Source of the DNA: CAZJYT01 sp964550325
GTDB taxonomy: Bacteria; Patescibacteriota; Minisyncoccia; Minisyncoccales; CAZJYT01
NCBI GenBank assembly: GCA_964550325.1
Contig: CAZJYT010000023.1
Span: 1-13,174 of the forward strand
Reading direction: 5' to 3'
Length of the DNA stretch: 13,174 nucleotides
The notes below the pieces were generated by a model, which worked only from the letters and a program-made list of their open reading frames with translations, had not been told where the DNA came from and did no database searches. Below, piece after piece: positions 1 through 7,027 of the stretch. How positions within the stretch are numbered: the first letter of the stretch is position 1; every line of letters begins with the position of its first letter. A program made the position numbers and the translations under genes.

Positions 1-319
1 CTGAGCAGTTTTCAAAGAAAATTTGTGTTGCTGATGTCAATATTTGGTTTTTTTTCAAATAGGGCTTTATAATTTTGGGTGAAATTCCAGGAGACTTAAT
101 TATTACCTCATAATTTTTAATTGCTTTCAAATAGTCTTTTCCAAGATAGAGTTTAATTTTTTTATAATCTTTTAACTTTTCAGAAATTTCTTTTTTTTCG
201 TCTGCTATTGCTAAATTTTTTTTGGGAAAAATCCTTTTTAAAAACCTTAAAGTAGAAAACCCTTCTTTCCCCAAACCCAAAATCAAAATCTCTTTATCTT
301 TCAATTGAGAAATTTTCAT
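1..319 (-). CDS. murD: UDP-N-acetylmuramoyl-L-alanine:glutamate ligase, N-terminal part (MurD family)
   Basis: Reading from ATG at 319, an open frame of 106 codons runs off the window edge, so only the N-terminal domain is visible. It begins MKISQLKDKEILILGLGKEG, a Mur-ligase Rossmann-like start with the GLGKEGxST glycine loop. It then has the ADE strand end, the conserved KSPGIS turn and the TSATQIFFE segment that matches the MurD 'gdiELF' region. The ATP-binding GKT loop and the C-terminal domain lie outside. MurD adds glutamate to UDP-MurNAc-L-Ala in the cytoplasm. A murL-like gene lies on the same strand at 3894-5180, so this could be the MurD2 type that adds L-Glu; the visible part cannot decide that. 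The family call is fairly safe; MurC or Mpl is less likely because of the SPGIS context. Confidence 0.8.
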   Translation of the reverse strand, partial: MKISQLKDKEILILGLGKEGFSTLRFLKRIFPKKNLAIADEKKEISEKLKDYKKIKLYLGKDYLKAIKNYEVIIKSPGISPKIIKPYLKKNQILTSATQIFFENCS

Positions 320-326
320 TTATTTT

Positions 327-355
327 TTATTATCAAAATTCTCTCCATGTGTCAA
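327..355 (-). promoter_or_regulatory. Putative sigma-70-like promoter of murD, near-leaderless
   Basis: On the minus strand a perfect TTGACA (350-355) is followed after 17 bp by TAATAA (327-332), or after 15 bp by GATAAT (329-334). With the first pairing, transcription would start at or next to the ATG at 319, leaving almost no leader. No Shine-Dalgarno is visible, which fits a leaderless mRNA. The -35 match is strong and the -10 moderate. Confidence 0.45.
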
Positions 356-387
356 AAAACCTCACCAAAATATTTAAGAAATTCTTT

Positions 388-408
388 GTTTAACATCGTA
401 AGTTAAAC
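388..408. repeat. Inverted repeat, operator-like copy 1
   Basis: Perfect 7-bp arms GTTTAAC / GTTAAAC are separated by 7 bp (ATCGTAA). A near copy of the whole element lies at 485-501, differing mainly by loss of two bases in the spacer. It sits in the divergent region between murD and the trehalase operon, so a regulator-binding site is plausible; no regulator gene is in the window. Confidence 0.45.
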
Positions 409-416
409 ACATTGCC

Positions 417-430
417 AAGTAGTCCTACTT
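417..430. repeat. Short inverted repeat AAGTAG-TC-CTACTT
   Basis: Perfect 6-bp arms with a 2-bp spacer lie between the two operator-like elements. Too short alone to name; it is listed because it is one of four inverted repeats within about 115 bp. Confidence 0.3.
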
Positions 431-449
431 AAAAAGAAATTGGACATTG

Positions 450-470
450 TTGCTTAGCTTAGCTAAGCAA
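450..470. repeat. 9-bp inverted repeat between murD and the trehalase operon
   Basis: TTGCTTAGC and GCTAAGCAA are perfect complements separated by TTA. On neither strand does a T-run follow, and neighbouring genes diverge away from it, so a terminator is unlikely. A dimeric operator or a 5'-leader hairpin of the plus-strand operon are both possible. Confidence 0.45.
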
Positions 471-484
471 TTCTAAACATCTTA

Positions 485-501
485 TTTAACATTAAGTTAA
501 A
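485..501. repeat. Inverted repeat, operator-like copy 2
   Basis: TTTAAC and GTTAAA arms with a 5-bp spacer (ATTAA) form a near copy of the element at 388-408. It ends about 46 bp before the preferred trehalase ATG (547) and just before the alternative TTG start (508), a position suited to control of the plus-strand operon. Confidence 0.4.
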
Positions 502-546
502 AGCCAGTTGATTTCTAAAAAAATTTTTTGTACATTAAATAAATTT

Positions 547-1698
547 ATGAAAAAATATTCAGAATGTCTAAAATACATAAATAATTATTGGAAGAAAATC
601 ACCTTTTACCATCCGAAAGATGAAAGGCTTTCTATTGGGCTTCCTCATCCTTTTGTTGCTCCAAATGCAGAGATGTTTAAAAAAATCCAATTCTATTGGG
701 ACAGTTATTTTATCATTTTGGGATTAATAGAAGCCCAAAAAATCTCTTTAGCAAAAGGAATGGTAGACAATTTAATTTATCTTTTTAAGAGGTTTGGAAA
801 AATTCCCTCAGGTAGTAATTTTCCCTTCTTGGCAATATCTCAGATTCCCTTTTTAACATCAAAGATTTTAGAAATTTTTCATATTACCAAAAATAAAAAA
901 TGGCTTAGAGAAACTTCTATCGTTGCAGAAAGTGAACTAAAAAATTATTGGATGAATAAAGAACACTTGGCATATAAAAATTTATCAAGATACTGTGATA
1001 AGTTTTGGACCCATGAAGTTAGCGAACACGAATCTGGTTGGGATTGCACCTCTCGTTTTTCTGGAAGATGTTTAGATTATCTACCGGTGGATTTAAATTG
1101 CTGTTTATACAAATATGAAAAAGATCTTTCTGAAATTTATAAGATATTAAATAATAGAAAAAAGAGAAATTATTATCTAAAAGCAAGTGAAAAAAGAAAA
1201 AAAACAATAATGGAATTGATGTGGAATGAGAAAAATGGATTTTTCTTTGATTATAATTGGAAGCAAAAACGTCAAAGTAACTTTTATTCTTTAGCTGGCT
1301 TTTTTCCTTTATGGGTAAAAATAGTAACTCCTTCACAGGCAGAGAAAATAAGAAAAAACCTGAAAAAATTTGAACAAAAAGGAGGATTAGCAAACACCCA
1401 AAAACACAATCTCTTTAAAGAATTTAGACAATGGGATTATCCTAATGGATGGCCTAATTTACAATGGATTGTGATTAAAGGGTTGTTAAATTATAAATTT
1501 GAGAAGGATGCTGAGAGGATAGCAAAGAAATGGTTAGATATGGTAAAGAAGGTATTTTTAAAAACAGGAAGGTTTTGGGAAAAATATGATGTAGTAAAAT
1601 GTGATGTGGGAAAAGAAGGAAGATACCCTACCGAGAGTGGTTTTGGTTGGACAAATGCTCTTTTTTTAAAAATTGTTAAAGAATTTAAATTTATATGA
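547..1698 (+). CDS. treA: GH37 family trehalase, cytoplasmic
   Basis: A 383-residue protein with the GH37 landmarks in order: FYWDSYF (about residues 49-55), ESGWDCTSRF (162-171), VDLN, QWDYPNGW (295-302), EKYDV (from 345) and GFGWTN (365-370). By family knowledge the catalytic acid is the Asp of SGWD (D166) and the base the Glu of EKYD (E345); both are present, so an active inverting alpha,alpha-trehalase is expected. There is no signal peptide, and it is shorter than E. coli TreA/TreF (about 550). The open frame extends up to a TTG at 508, adding 13 residues, but ATG at 547 is preferred; neither has a clear ribosome site. Its stop overlaps the next gene by 4 nt (ATGA), so the two are translationally coupled. 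The GH63 mannosyl-/glucosylglycerate hydrolases were considered but lack the QWDYPNGW motif. Confidence 0.85.
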   Translation: MKKYSECLKYINNYWKKITFYHPKDERLSIGLPHPFVAPNAEMFKKIQFYWDSYFIILGLIEAQKISLAKGMVDNLIYLFKRFGKIPSGSNFPFLAISQIPFLTSKILEIFHITKNKKWLRETSIVAESELKNYWMNKEHLAYKNLSRYCDKFWTHEVSEHESGWDCTSRFSGRCLDYLPVDLNCCLYKYEKDLSEIYKILNNRKKRNYYLKASEKRKKTIMELMWNEKNGFFFDYNWKQKRQSNFYSLAGFFPLWVKIVTPSQAEKIRKNLKKFEQKGGLANTQKHNLFKEFRQWDYPNGWPNLQWIVIKGLLNYKFEKDAERIAKKWLDMVKKVFLKTGRFWEKYDVVKCDVGKEGRYPTESGFGWTNALFLKIVKEFKFI

Positions 1699-3881
1699 AG
1701 AGGATAATAGTTGTTTCAAATTGGTTACCATTTTTAGTAAAACTGAAAGAAAAAGATATTAATCTTTTTTCTACTAAAGGAAGGAAAGGTGGCTTTATTG
1801 CCGCTTTCAGTAAAATTTACAAATCAAAAAATATCCTTTGGATTGGTAGCCCTGGAGTAACAAAAGAAGAGACAAAAGGATTAGAGGGAGAAATTAAATC
1901 AAAATTGAGGAAAGAGAATTGTTATCCTGTATTTATTCCTCAAAAAGATTTTGAGAGTTATTTTTTTGGCTTCTCAAATAAAACCATCTGGCCTCTTTTT
2001 CACTATTTTCCAGAATATGCTTTTTTCAATGAAGAATTTTGGTCAGCTTATAAAAAAGTTAATGAATTATTTTGCGAGACTGTATTGAGCTTGGCAAAAC
2101 CAGAGGATATCGTCTGGATTCATAATTTCCATCTAATGCTCTTACCTGAATTAATAAGAGAAAAATATCCCACAGCTAACATTGGTTTTTTCTTACACAT
2201 TCCATTCCCCAATTTTGAAATTTTTCGTTTACTTCCTCAGAGAAAAGAAATATTAAAAGCTCTTACTAAAGCTGATCTTATTGGTTTTCATACTTATTCT
2301 TATGCCAAACACTTTTTAGAATCAGTGCACCATCTTTTAGGATACGAATGTTCTTTTAATAATATCAAGACAGAAAATAGAATTTGTAGAGTGAATTATT
2401 TTCCAATGGGAATTGATTGCCAAAGATTTACTCAGGCTCTTAAAAATGAAAAAGTTAAAAAGAATATTTCTAAGATAAAAAAAGAGATCGGAGAAAGAAC
2501 TCTTATTTTATCAGTTGACAGACTGGACTACACCAAGGGCATTTGCCAGAGATTGAAGGCTTTTAATTTATTTTTAAGTCAATTTCCCCAATTAAGGAAA
2601 AATGTAACCCTTTTTTTGGTGGTTGTGCCTTCTGGCAATCAAAAAGTAAAAGAATACCAAGCATTAAAAAAGGAAATTGAGCAATTGGTTTCAGAAATTA
2701 ATGGGAGATATGGTACTTTAAATTGGATTCCAGTTCATTATTTTTATCGCCCCCTTTCCTTTGAACTTCTATATGCTCTTTATCTGGTAGCTGAGGTTGC
2801 CCTTTTAACTCCCCTTCGTGATGGAATGAACTTAATTGCCAAAGAGTTTTTAATTTCAAGCACTGAAGGAAAAGGTGCATTAATTCTAAGCGAAACAGCA
2901 GGAGTTGCTGAGGAATTGGTAGAAGCTATAATTGTTAATCCTAACAACGTAAAAGAAATAGCCTTAGCTATTAAAGAAGCTCTAACTATGCCAGAAGAAG
3001 AGCAAAAAATAAGAAATATAAGGATGCAAGCCAGAATTAAAAGATATGATATTTATAGATGGCAAGAAGATTTTATGAAAAACTTAGAGGAAATAAAAGC
3101 CCTCCAGAAAGAGTTAGAAATAAAACTTCTCACTCCTCAAATAGAAAAAGAGATAATTAGAGAATATAGAAATACAAAGAAACATTTATTTTTGTTAGAT
3201 TTTGGTAAAAGTCTCTTCAATAAACCTGAGGAGATTGAAAGAAACAAAGAATTTTTGAAATTAATGGAAGACCTGAGTCAAGAACCTCAAAATGAGGTGG
3301 TAATTTTAAGTGAGAGGGATAAGAAATTTTTGGAAAGAATTTTTGGGAAATTGGAGGTATCTTTAGTTGCCGAGAATGGTTTGTGGATAAAGGAAAAGAA
3401 TTCTCACTGGAAAATCAGTCAACATTTAAATACTAATTGGAAAGATAAAATTCACCCAATTATCCAAAGATATGTAGATATTACCCCAGGTTCTTTCATA
3501 GAAGAAAAAGATTTTTCTCTTTTATGGAATTGCCAAAAAGTTCTTCCAGAACTGAGGTTTTTCAGAAAAAAGCAATTAGAAGAAGAGCTCTCCCCGTTAG
3601 TGAGAAAATTAAATTTAGAGGTTTTTGAGGAAGGCTATGTGATAGAAATTAGGGATAAAAAAATAAGCAAAAAAGAAGCTGTCTTGAGATGGCTAGGAAA
3701 AGAAAATTGGAATTTCATTTTAAGTATTGGAGAGGGAAAAGCAAATGAAGAAATCTTTGAAATTCTTCCAGTTTTTGCCTTCTCAATAAAAATAGGTTTT
3801 GGAGTCTCTAAGGCAAAATTTAATTTATCCTCTTTTAAACAAGCGCTTTCACTATTAAGAAAAATAGAATACAGTTTTTAA
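1695..3881 (+). CDS. otsA: GT20 trehalose-6-phosphate-synthase-like protein with degenerate trehalose-phosphatase domain
   Basis: 728 residues. Residues 1-470 are a GT20 retaining glycosyltransferase. Donor-site and catalytic residues known from E. coli OtsA are kept: H168 (FFLHIPFP), R276 and K281 (VDRLDYTKG), D376 and E384 (LRDGMNLIAKE), plus W99. The acceptor pocket is changed. By manual alignment to OtsA numbering, R9 is W10, W40 is S52, Y76 is F90, D130 is N144 and R300 is N315; the two arginines contact the phosphate of glucose-6-phosphate. Residues about 495-728 resemble the HAD phosphatase OtsB: the nucleophile D502 remains, but DxDGT reads DFGKS, SGR reads SER and GDDxTDE reads GEGKANE, so it is probably inactive. 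Normally the product is trehalose-6-phosphate; here another, perhaps unphosphorylated, acceptor is possible. It is coupled to the upstream trehalase by ATGA. The family call is sure; the substrate is not. Confidence 0.85.
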   Translation: MKRIIVVSNWLPFLVKLKEKDINLFSTKGRKGGFIAAFSKIYKSKNILWIGSPGVTKEETKGLEGEIKSKLRKENCYPVFIPQKDFESYFFGFSNKTIWPLFHYFPEYAFFNEEFWSAYKKVNELFCETVLSLAKPEDIVWIHNFHLMLLPELIREKYPTANIGFFLHIPFPNFEIFRLLPQRKEILKALTKADLIGFHTYSYAKHFLESVHHLLGYECSFNNIKTENRICRVNYFPMGIDCQRFTQALKNEKVKKNISKIKKEIGERTLILSVDRLDYTKGICQRLKAFNLFLSQFPQLRKNVTLFLVVVPSGNQKVKEYQALKKEIEQLVSEINGRYGTLNWIPVHYFYRPLSFELLYALYLVAEVALLTPLRDGMNLIAKEFLISSTEGKGALILSETAGVAEELVEAIIVNPNNVKEIALAIKEALTMPEEEQKIRNIRMQARIKRYDIYRWQEDFMKNLEEIKALQKELEIKLLTPQIEKEIIREYRNTKKHLFLLDFGKSLFNKPEEIERNKEFLKLMEDLSQEPQNEVVILSERDKKFLERIFGKLEVSLVAENGLWIKEKNSHWKISQHLNTNWKDKIHPIIQRYVDITPGSFIEEKDFSLLWNCQKVLPELRFFRKKQLEEELSPLVRKLNLEVFEEGYVIEIRDKKISKKEAVLRWLGKENWNFILSIGEGKANEEIFEILPVFAFSIKIGFGVSKAKFNLSSFKQALSLLRKIEYSF

Positions 3882-3893
3882 AATTTCTCATTA

Positions 3894-5180
3894 TCATTTT
3901 TTTGAAAGCAAATGTTGAAAATTTTTTAATAAAATTGGCAACCTTTTGAATTCTTTTTTGGCTCTTTTGATTGTCAATTTAAGGGCTTCTAAACTTTCTT
4001 TTTTTGTTCCTACACACTCAAAAGGCTTTGGCTCTTTAGAATCAATTAAAGCCTTCATTAAAGGGATTAAATCTCTATCATTAAAAAGATTTTTTTTGAA
4101 AATTTTAATTAATTTTCCTTTTCCCAAAAAGGGATAGAGTATTAAAAAGGTAAACAGACATTTTGGACATTTTCCACACCACTTTTTTCTTAATCTTTTT
4201 GCCTTAACTACATTACAACCTGAAAAAGCAAAAAAATATCGGGGATATTTCACAAACATTTTTGCAATTTCTAACTCACTGTATTTTCTCAAAAAGCTGA
4301 AATAATTTATTTCTCTTGCCAAATAATTTTTACAATACCATTGAAATTTCCTCTCAAATTCAGAACTTTTTGACCACTGATGATTGACTGTTTTACCTAA
4401 ATAGTTTAAATTTCCTTCATCAGCACTCTTTTCATTAGAAAAGATAATATTTTTACAATTAAATAAAATTGCTCCCAGGATACTCAAAAAGGATATCACC
4501 GCAGTAATTGGAGTGTGGCCATTTAAAAATCCTCTTTTGTTTAACTCTAAAAGCTTAGGATGAATCTCTCTTTTTACCTCAACTACATTTCTAATCTTAG
4601 CTATTCTTACCACCTTTTCCATTGTTTTTGTTGGATTAACAAAAAAACAAACAATTTCTTCTTTTTTCTCTTTTAATTTTTCTAAGGTAACAATAGAATC
4701 TTTACCACCTCCAATGGGAACCAAAGATCTATTTTTTAACTTGAGAGAAAAATCTCTTTTAAAAATCCTCCTTTTAAAAGAGACCTTAAAGTCAAAAAAA
4801 TTAGGGGTTAAGAAATTGATTTTATTTTCATAAAAAAATTGTCCCATTCCCTTAATAATTACTTCTTTCCACCAATCAATTTGTTGCCTATTGAGAAAGC
4901 CAGCCCGAATTTCAATTAAAGGAGAACAGGTAGCTTTCCAATAAGATGGAATTTCTATCAATCCCAGATGGAATATTAAACTTTCTAAAAACCTCTCCCC
5001 TACTCTTTTTATTTGTTTTTTTTCAATATTTTTAAAAACTATTTTTGGTTTAAAAAAAATGTTGGGTTCAATTTTAAAATCAAAAAAAATTTCTAAATTT
5101 CCTCCCGAGTCTTTGAAAGAATAACCTTGATAAATAAATTTTGGGTATTTTTTTCTGAGTTTTTCTAATTTCAAAGCCAT
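3894..5180 (-). CDS. murL: MurL-like UDP-MurNAc-L-Ala-L-Glu epimerase
   Basis: 428 residues with an adenine-nucleotide alpha-hydrolase (PP-loop) type core: GGGKDS at 157-162. It is followed by NGHTPITA (220-227), FSNEKSADEGN (247-257), VNHQWSKSSEFE (265-276), WCGKCPKC (334-341) and FECVGTKKE (387-395). From memory this motif series is that of MurL, first shown in Xanthomonas to turn the terminal L-Glu of UDP-MurNAc-L-Ala-L-Glu into D-Glu in an ATP-dependent reaction, after MurD2 has added L-Glu. It starts 2 nt after mraY, downstream of an L,D-transpeptidase, so a peptidoglycan role is well supported by context. It converges with the GT20 gene, the stops being 12 bp apart. Other PP-loop enzymes (QueC, TilS, asparagine synthase) share the loop but not the SNE and NHQ motifs. 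No MurI-like racemase is in the window. Confidence 0.8.
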   Translation of the reverse strand: MALKLEKLRKKYPKFIYQGYSFKDSGGNLEIFFDFKIEPNIFFKPKIVFKNIEKKQIKRVGERFLESLIFHLGLIEIPSYWKATCSPLIEIRAGFLNRQQIDWWKEVIIKGMGQFFYENKINFLTPNFFDFKVSFKRRIFKRDFSLKLKNRSLVPIGGGKDSIVTLEKLKEKKEEIVCFFVNPTKTMEKVVRIAKIRNVVEVKREIHPKLLELNKRGFLNGHTPITAVISFLSILGAILFNCKNIIFSNEKSADEGNLNYLGKTVNHQWSKSSEFERKFQWYCKNYLAREINYFSFLRKYSELEIAKMFVKYPRYFFAFSGCNVVKAKRLRKKWCGKCPKCLFTFLILYPFLGKGKLIKIFKKNLFNDRDLIPLMKALIDSKEPKPFECVGTKKESLEALKLTIKRAKKEFKRLPILLKNFQHLLSKK

Positions 5181-5182
5181 TT

Positions 5183-6295
5183 TTAACGCATCAATCTAAT
5201 GGCGGTTCCCAAAACAGCAAAAACCACGCTCAAAATCCAAAATCTCATTACAATTTGATAAGGAAGCCAATTTCTCGCCTCTAAATGATGATGGATGGGA
5301 GTGCAAGACCAGATCTTCTTTTTGCGAAATTTTTTTGAAAGCAATTGCAAAATGATAGAACCCACCTCAATTACCATTACTCCAGAAATTATTGGTAAGA
5401 CAGCTATAGAATCTGTTAAAAAAGCTATTACTGCCATGGTAGAGGTTAATCCCAAAATTCCTGTCTCTCCCATATAAAATTTGGCAGGGGGAATATTAAA
5501 CCATAAAAAGGCAAAAAGGGTCCCTGAGATTGCCGAGCAAAATATAGCCAAATCAATTTTCCCCTGAGCAAAACTAATGATAGAAAAGGCAGAAAAGATA
5601 GAAGCAAAAACCCCTCCCGCTAAACCATCTAGTCCATCAATCACCCCTCCTGACCAACAGGCTACCATTACCAAAACAAAAAGAAGAATAATCCCCCATC
5701 CTAAATTGATTTCTATTCCTTCTGGAAAATTAAAAATTAAGGGAATATGAATAGTATCCCATCCAAGTTTAAAATAAAACCACCATCCTCCAATCAAACC
5801 AATAATTATCACAATTAACAACCTCACTTTAAAAGAGAGACCCCCTCCAACATATTCTCCTAATCTTAACTTCTTCAAAATCTTTTTTCCTCTCTCATCA
5901 AAAACTACTAAAATATCGTCTATTAATCCAATTAAAGAGCCTGCTATCAAAGTAAAAAGAGGAAGCCAGGTTTGACCTCTGGATAAAAAATTCAACTTTT
6001 TAAACCACCAAGGATATGAAAGTTGAGAAATAAAAAAAAACAGAAATATCACCAAAATAACAGAAAGCCAAATCAAAATTCCTCCTCCCCTGGGAATTTT
6101 TGTTTCCCTCTCTTTATGTAAAGAATAAAAGACAACTGCTTTTTCTCCAGTGATTGTTTTCTCACGAGGCTTTGATTTCCAAAATTTAATTTTGTAGAGG
6201 AATTTAATTAAAAATGGAGCAAAAAATAAAGAAATAGTTGTGGTGATAGCCATTACAAGGAGTAATTTAATAACATTAAATGTAAATAATGTCAT
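5183..6295 (-). CDS. mraY: MraY-like phospho-N-acetylmuramoyl-pentapeptide transferase
   Basis: A polytopic membrane protein of 370 residues with about ten hydrophobic segments. It would transfer phospho-MurNAc-pentapeptide from UDP to undecaprenyl phosphate to make lipid I. Landmarks: KIPRGGG (67-72), GLIDD with D126-D127, GGVIDGLDGLAGG (216-228), FNIPPAKFYMGETG (266-279) and PIHHHLE (333-339), the last being specific for MraY within the superfamily. Substitutions against the textbook enzyme: MGD is MGE (E277), NLTDGLDG is GVIDGLDG, and the Lys of DDxxK is absent. These may be lineage features. It overlaps the L,D-transpeptidase stop by 4 nt and has a GGAG ribosome site, the clearest in the window. 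murL follows after 2 nt. Confidence 0.85.
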   Translation of the reverse strand: MTLFTFNVIKLLLVMAITTTISLFFAPFLIKFLYKIKFWKSKPREKTITGEKAVVFYSLHKERETKIPRGGGILIWLSVILVIFLFFFISQLSYPWWFKKLNFLSRGQTWLPLFTLIAGSLIGLIDDILVVFDERGKKILKKLRLGEYVGGGLSFKVRLLIVIIIGLIGGWWFYFKLGWDTIHIPLIFNFPEGIEINLGWGIILLFVLVMVACWSGGVIDGLDGLAGGVFASIFSAFSIISFAQGKIDLAIFCSAISGTLFAFLWFNIPPAKFYMGETGILGLTSTMAVIAFLTDSIAVLPIISGVMVIEVGSIILQLLSKKFRKKKIWSCTPIHHHLEARNWLPYQIVMRFWILSVVFAVLGTAIRLMR

Positions 6296-6861
6296 GGAGT
6301 TTCTCCAAAGATTACCACCTTCATCTCTATTTTTGCAAAATGATACAGTTTTTCAGCATCCCCGGTTTTCAATCTAATACATCCCAAAGAGGCGGGATGA
6401 CCAATCTTATCCTTTCCTATTCTTTTTCCTTTATCAGTTATGGGTAGTTCGTGAAATCCATAATCATCATAAAATCCTATCCAAAAGGGAAGCCAGCAAT
6501 TTGCTACCTTTGAATAAATCATCGGAGCCTTCTTAATTACTCTGAAAGTTCCCACTGGCGTGGGATTCTCTCTTTTCCCAGTAGAAACCAAAAACTCTTC
6601 TAAAGCTTTCCCATCTTCACATAATCTTACTTTCTGATAACTCAAATCTACCTCAATCCCCTCCCCTACTTTAATTTTTTGACAGCCTTTTTTAGGTTGA
6701 TTTTTTTCTAAGCTTCCTTCTTTTTTAAGGCTAACCTTCTCTTCTTTTTTAAAAACCAAAGGAGAAATCTTGGGAATTAGATATTCTGAAATTATTACCC
6801 CTCCTAATACTCCCAATAAAAATACTAATAAAAAAGTTAATAAACTACTTTTTCTTTCCAT
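6292..6861 (-). CDS. Membrane-anchored L,D-transpeptidase (YkuD domain)
   Basis: 189 residues. An N-terminal membrane segment (about 8-28) is followed by a Lys/Glu-rich linker and a YkuD domain from about 62 to the end. The catalytic region has GFHELP (H137) and GHPASLGCIRL (H155, C161, R163). The usual SHGC reads SLGC, so the His beside the nucleophile Cys is Leu; the Cys, Arg and upstream His remain. PTPVGTF (101-106) is the common substrate-strand motif. The enzyme would make 3-3 cross-links or attach proteins to peptidoglycan outside the membrane. It is first in a run with mraY and murL, overlapping mraY by 4 nt, which ties the operon to wall assembly. ATG at 6861 has no evident ribosome site. 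Confidence 0.85.
   Translation of the reverse strand: MERKSSLLTFLLVFLLGVLGGVIISEYLIPKISPLVFKKEEKVSLKKEGSLEKNQPKKGCQKIKVGEGIEVDLSYQKVRLCEDGKALEEFLVSTGKRENPTPVGTFRVIKKAPMIYSKVANCWLPFWIGFYDDYGFHELPITDKGKRIGKDKIGHPASLGCIRLKTGDAEKLYHFAKIEMKVVIFGETP
6295..6307 (-). promoter_or_regulatory. Hairpin masking the mraY ribosome site (translational coupling)
   Basis: On the minus strand TGGAG-AAA-CTCCA forms a 5-bp stem. The 5' arm holds the GGAG ribosome site and the 3' arm ends in the A of the mraY ATG. Ribosomes finishing the L,D-transpeptidase at 6292 would open it, so mraY translation may depend on translation of the upstream gene. Confidence 0.35.
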
Positions 6862-6920
6862 AACTTAATATTATTACTTAGCATTTTTTAAAGTTTTATT
6901 CAACAAAAACAAATTAAACA

Positions 6921-6964
6921 CTAACCACTTTAAGCCCACTGCTAATTGTTACCAAAGTAGTTAG
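6921..6964 (-). terminator. Hairpin with T-rich tail after the FN3-protein gene
   Basis: Minus-strand arms CTAACTACTTT and AAAGTGGTTAG pair over 11 bp with one U-G wobble; the plus-strand transcript would have an A-C mismatch instead, so the structure favours minus-strand RNA. A T-rich stretch (6901-6920) follows. The long loop (22 nt) and interrupted T-run make it a weak terminator, about 60 bp after the stop at 7028. The rest of the 6862-7027 gap shows no gene. Confidence 0.35.
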
Positions 6965-7027
6965 ATAGTATATTTAAAACAAAAATCAAAAAAAAGAAAT
7001 TAACAAAACAAGAGAAAAAAAATCAAA

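Noticed and set aside
547..1698. GH63 mannosyl-/glucosylglycerate hydrolase
   Set aside because: QWDYPNGW and EKYD are GH37 signatures; GH63 members have a different tryptophan-rich motif at this place.
3894..5180. PP-loop protein as QueC, TilS or another tRNA/queuosine enzyme
   Set aside because: Beyond GGGKDS the diagnostic motifs are those of MurL, and the gene sits in a peptidoglycan operon.
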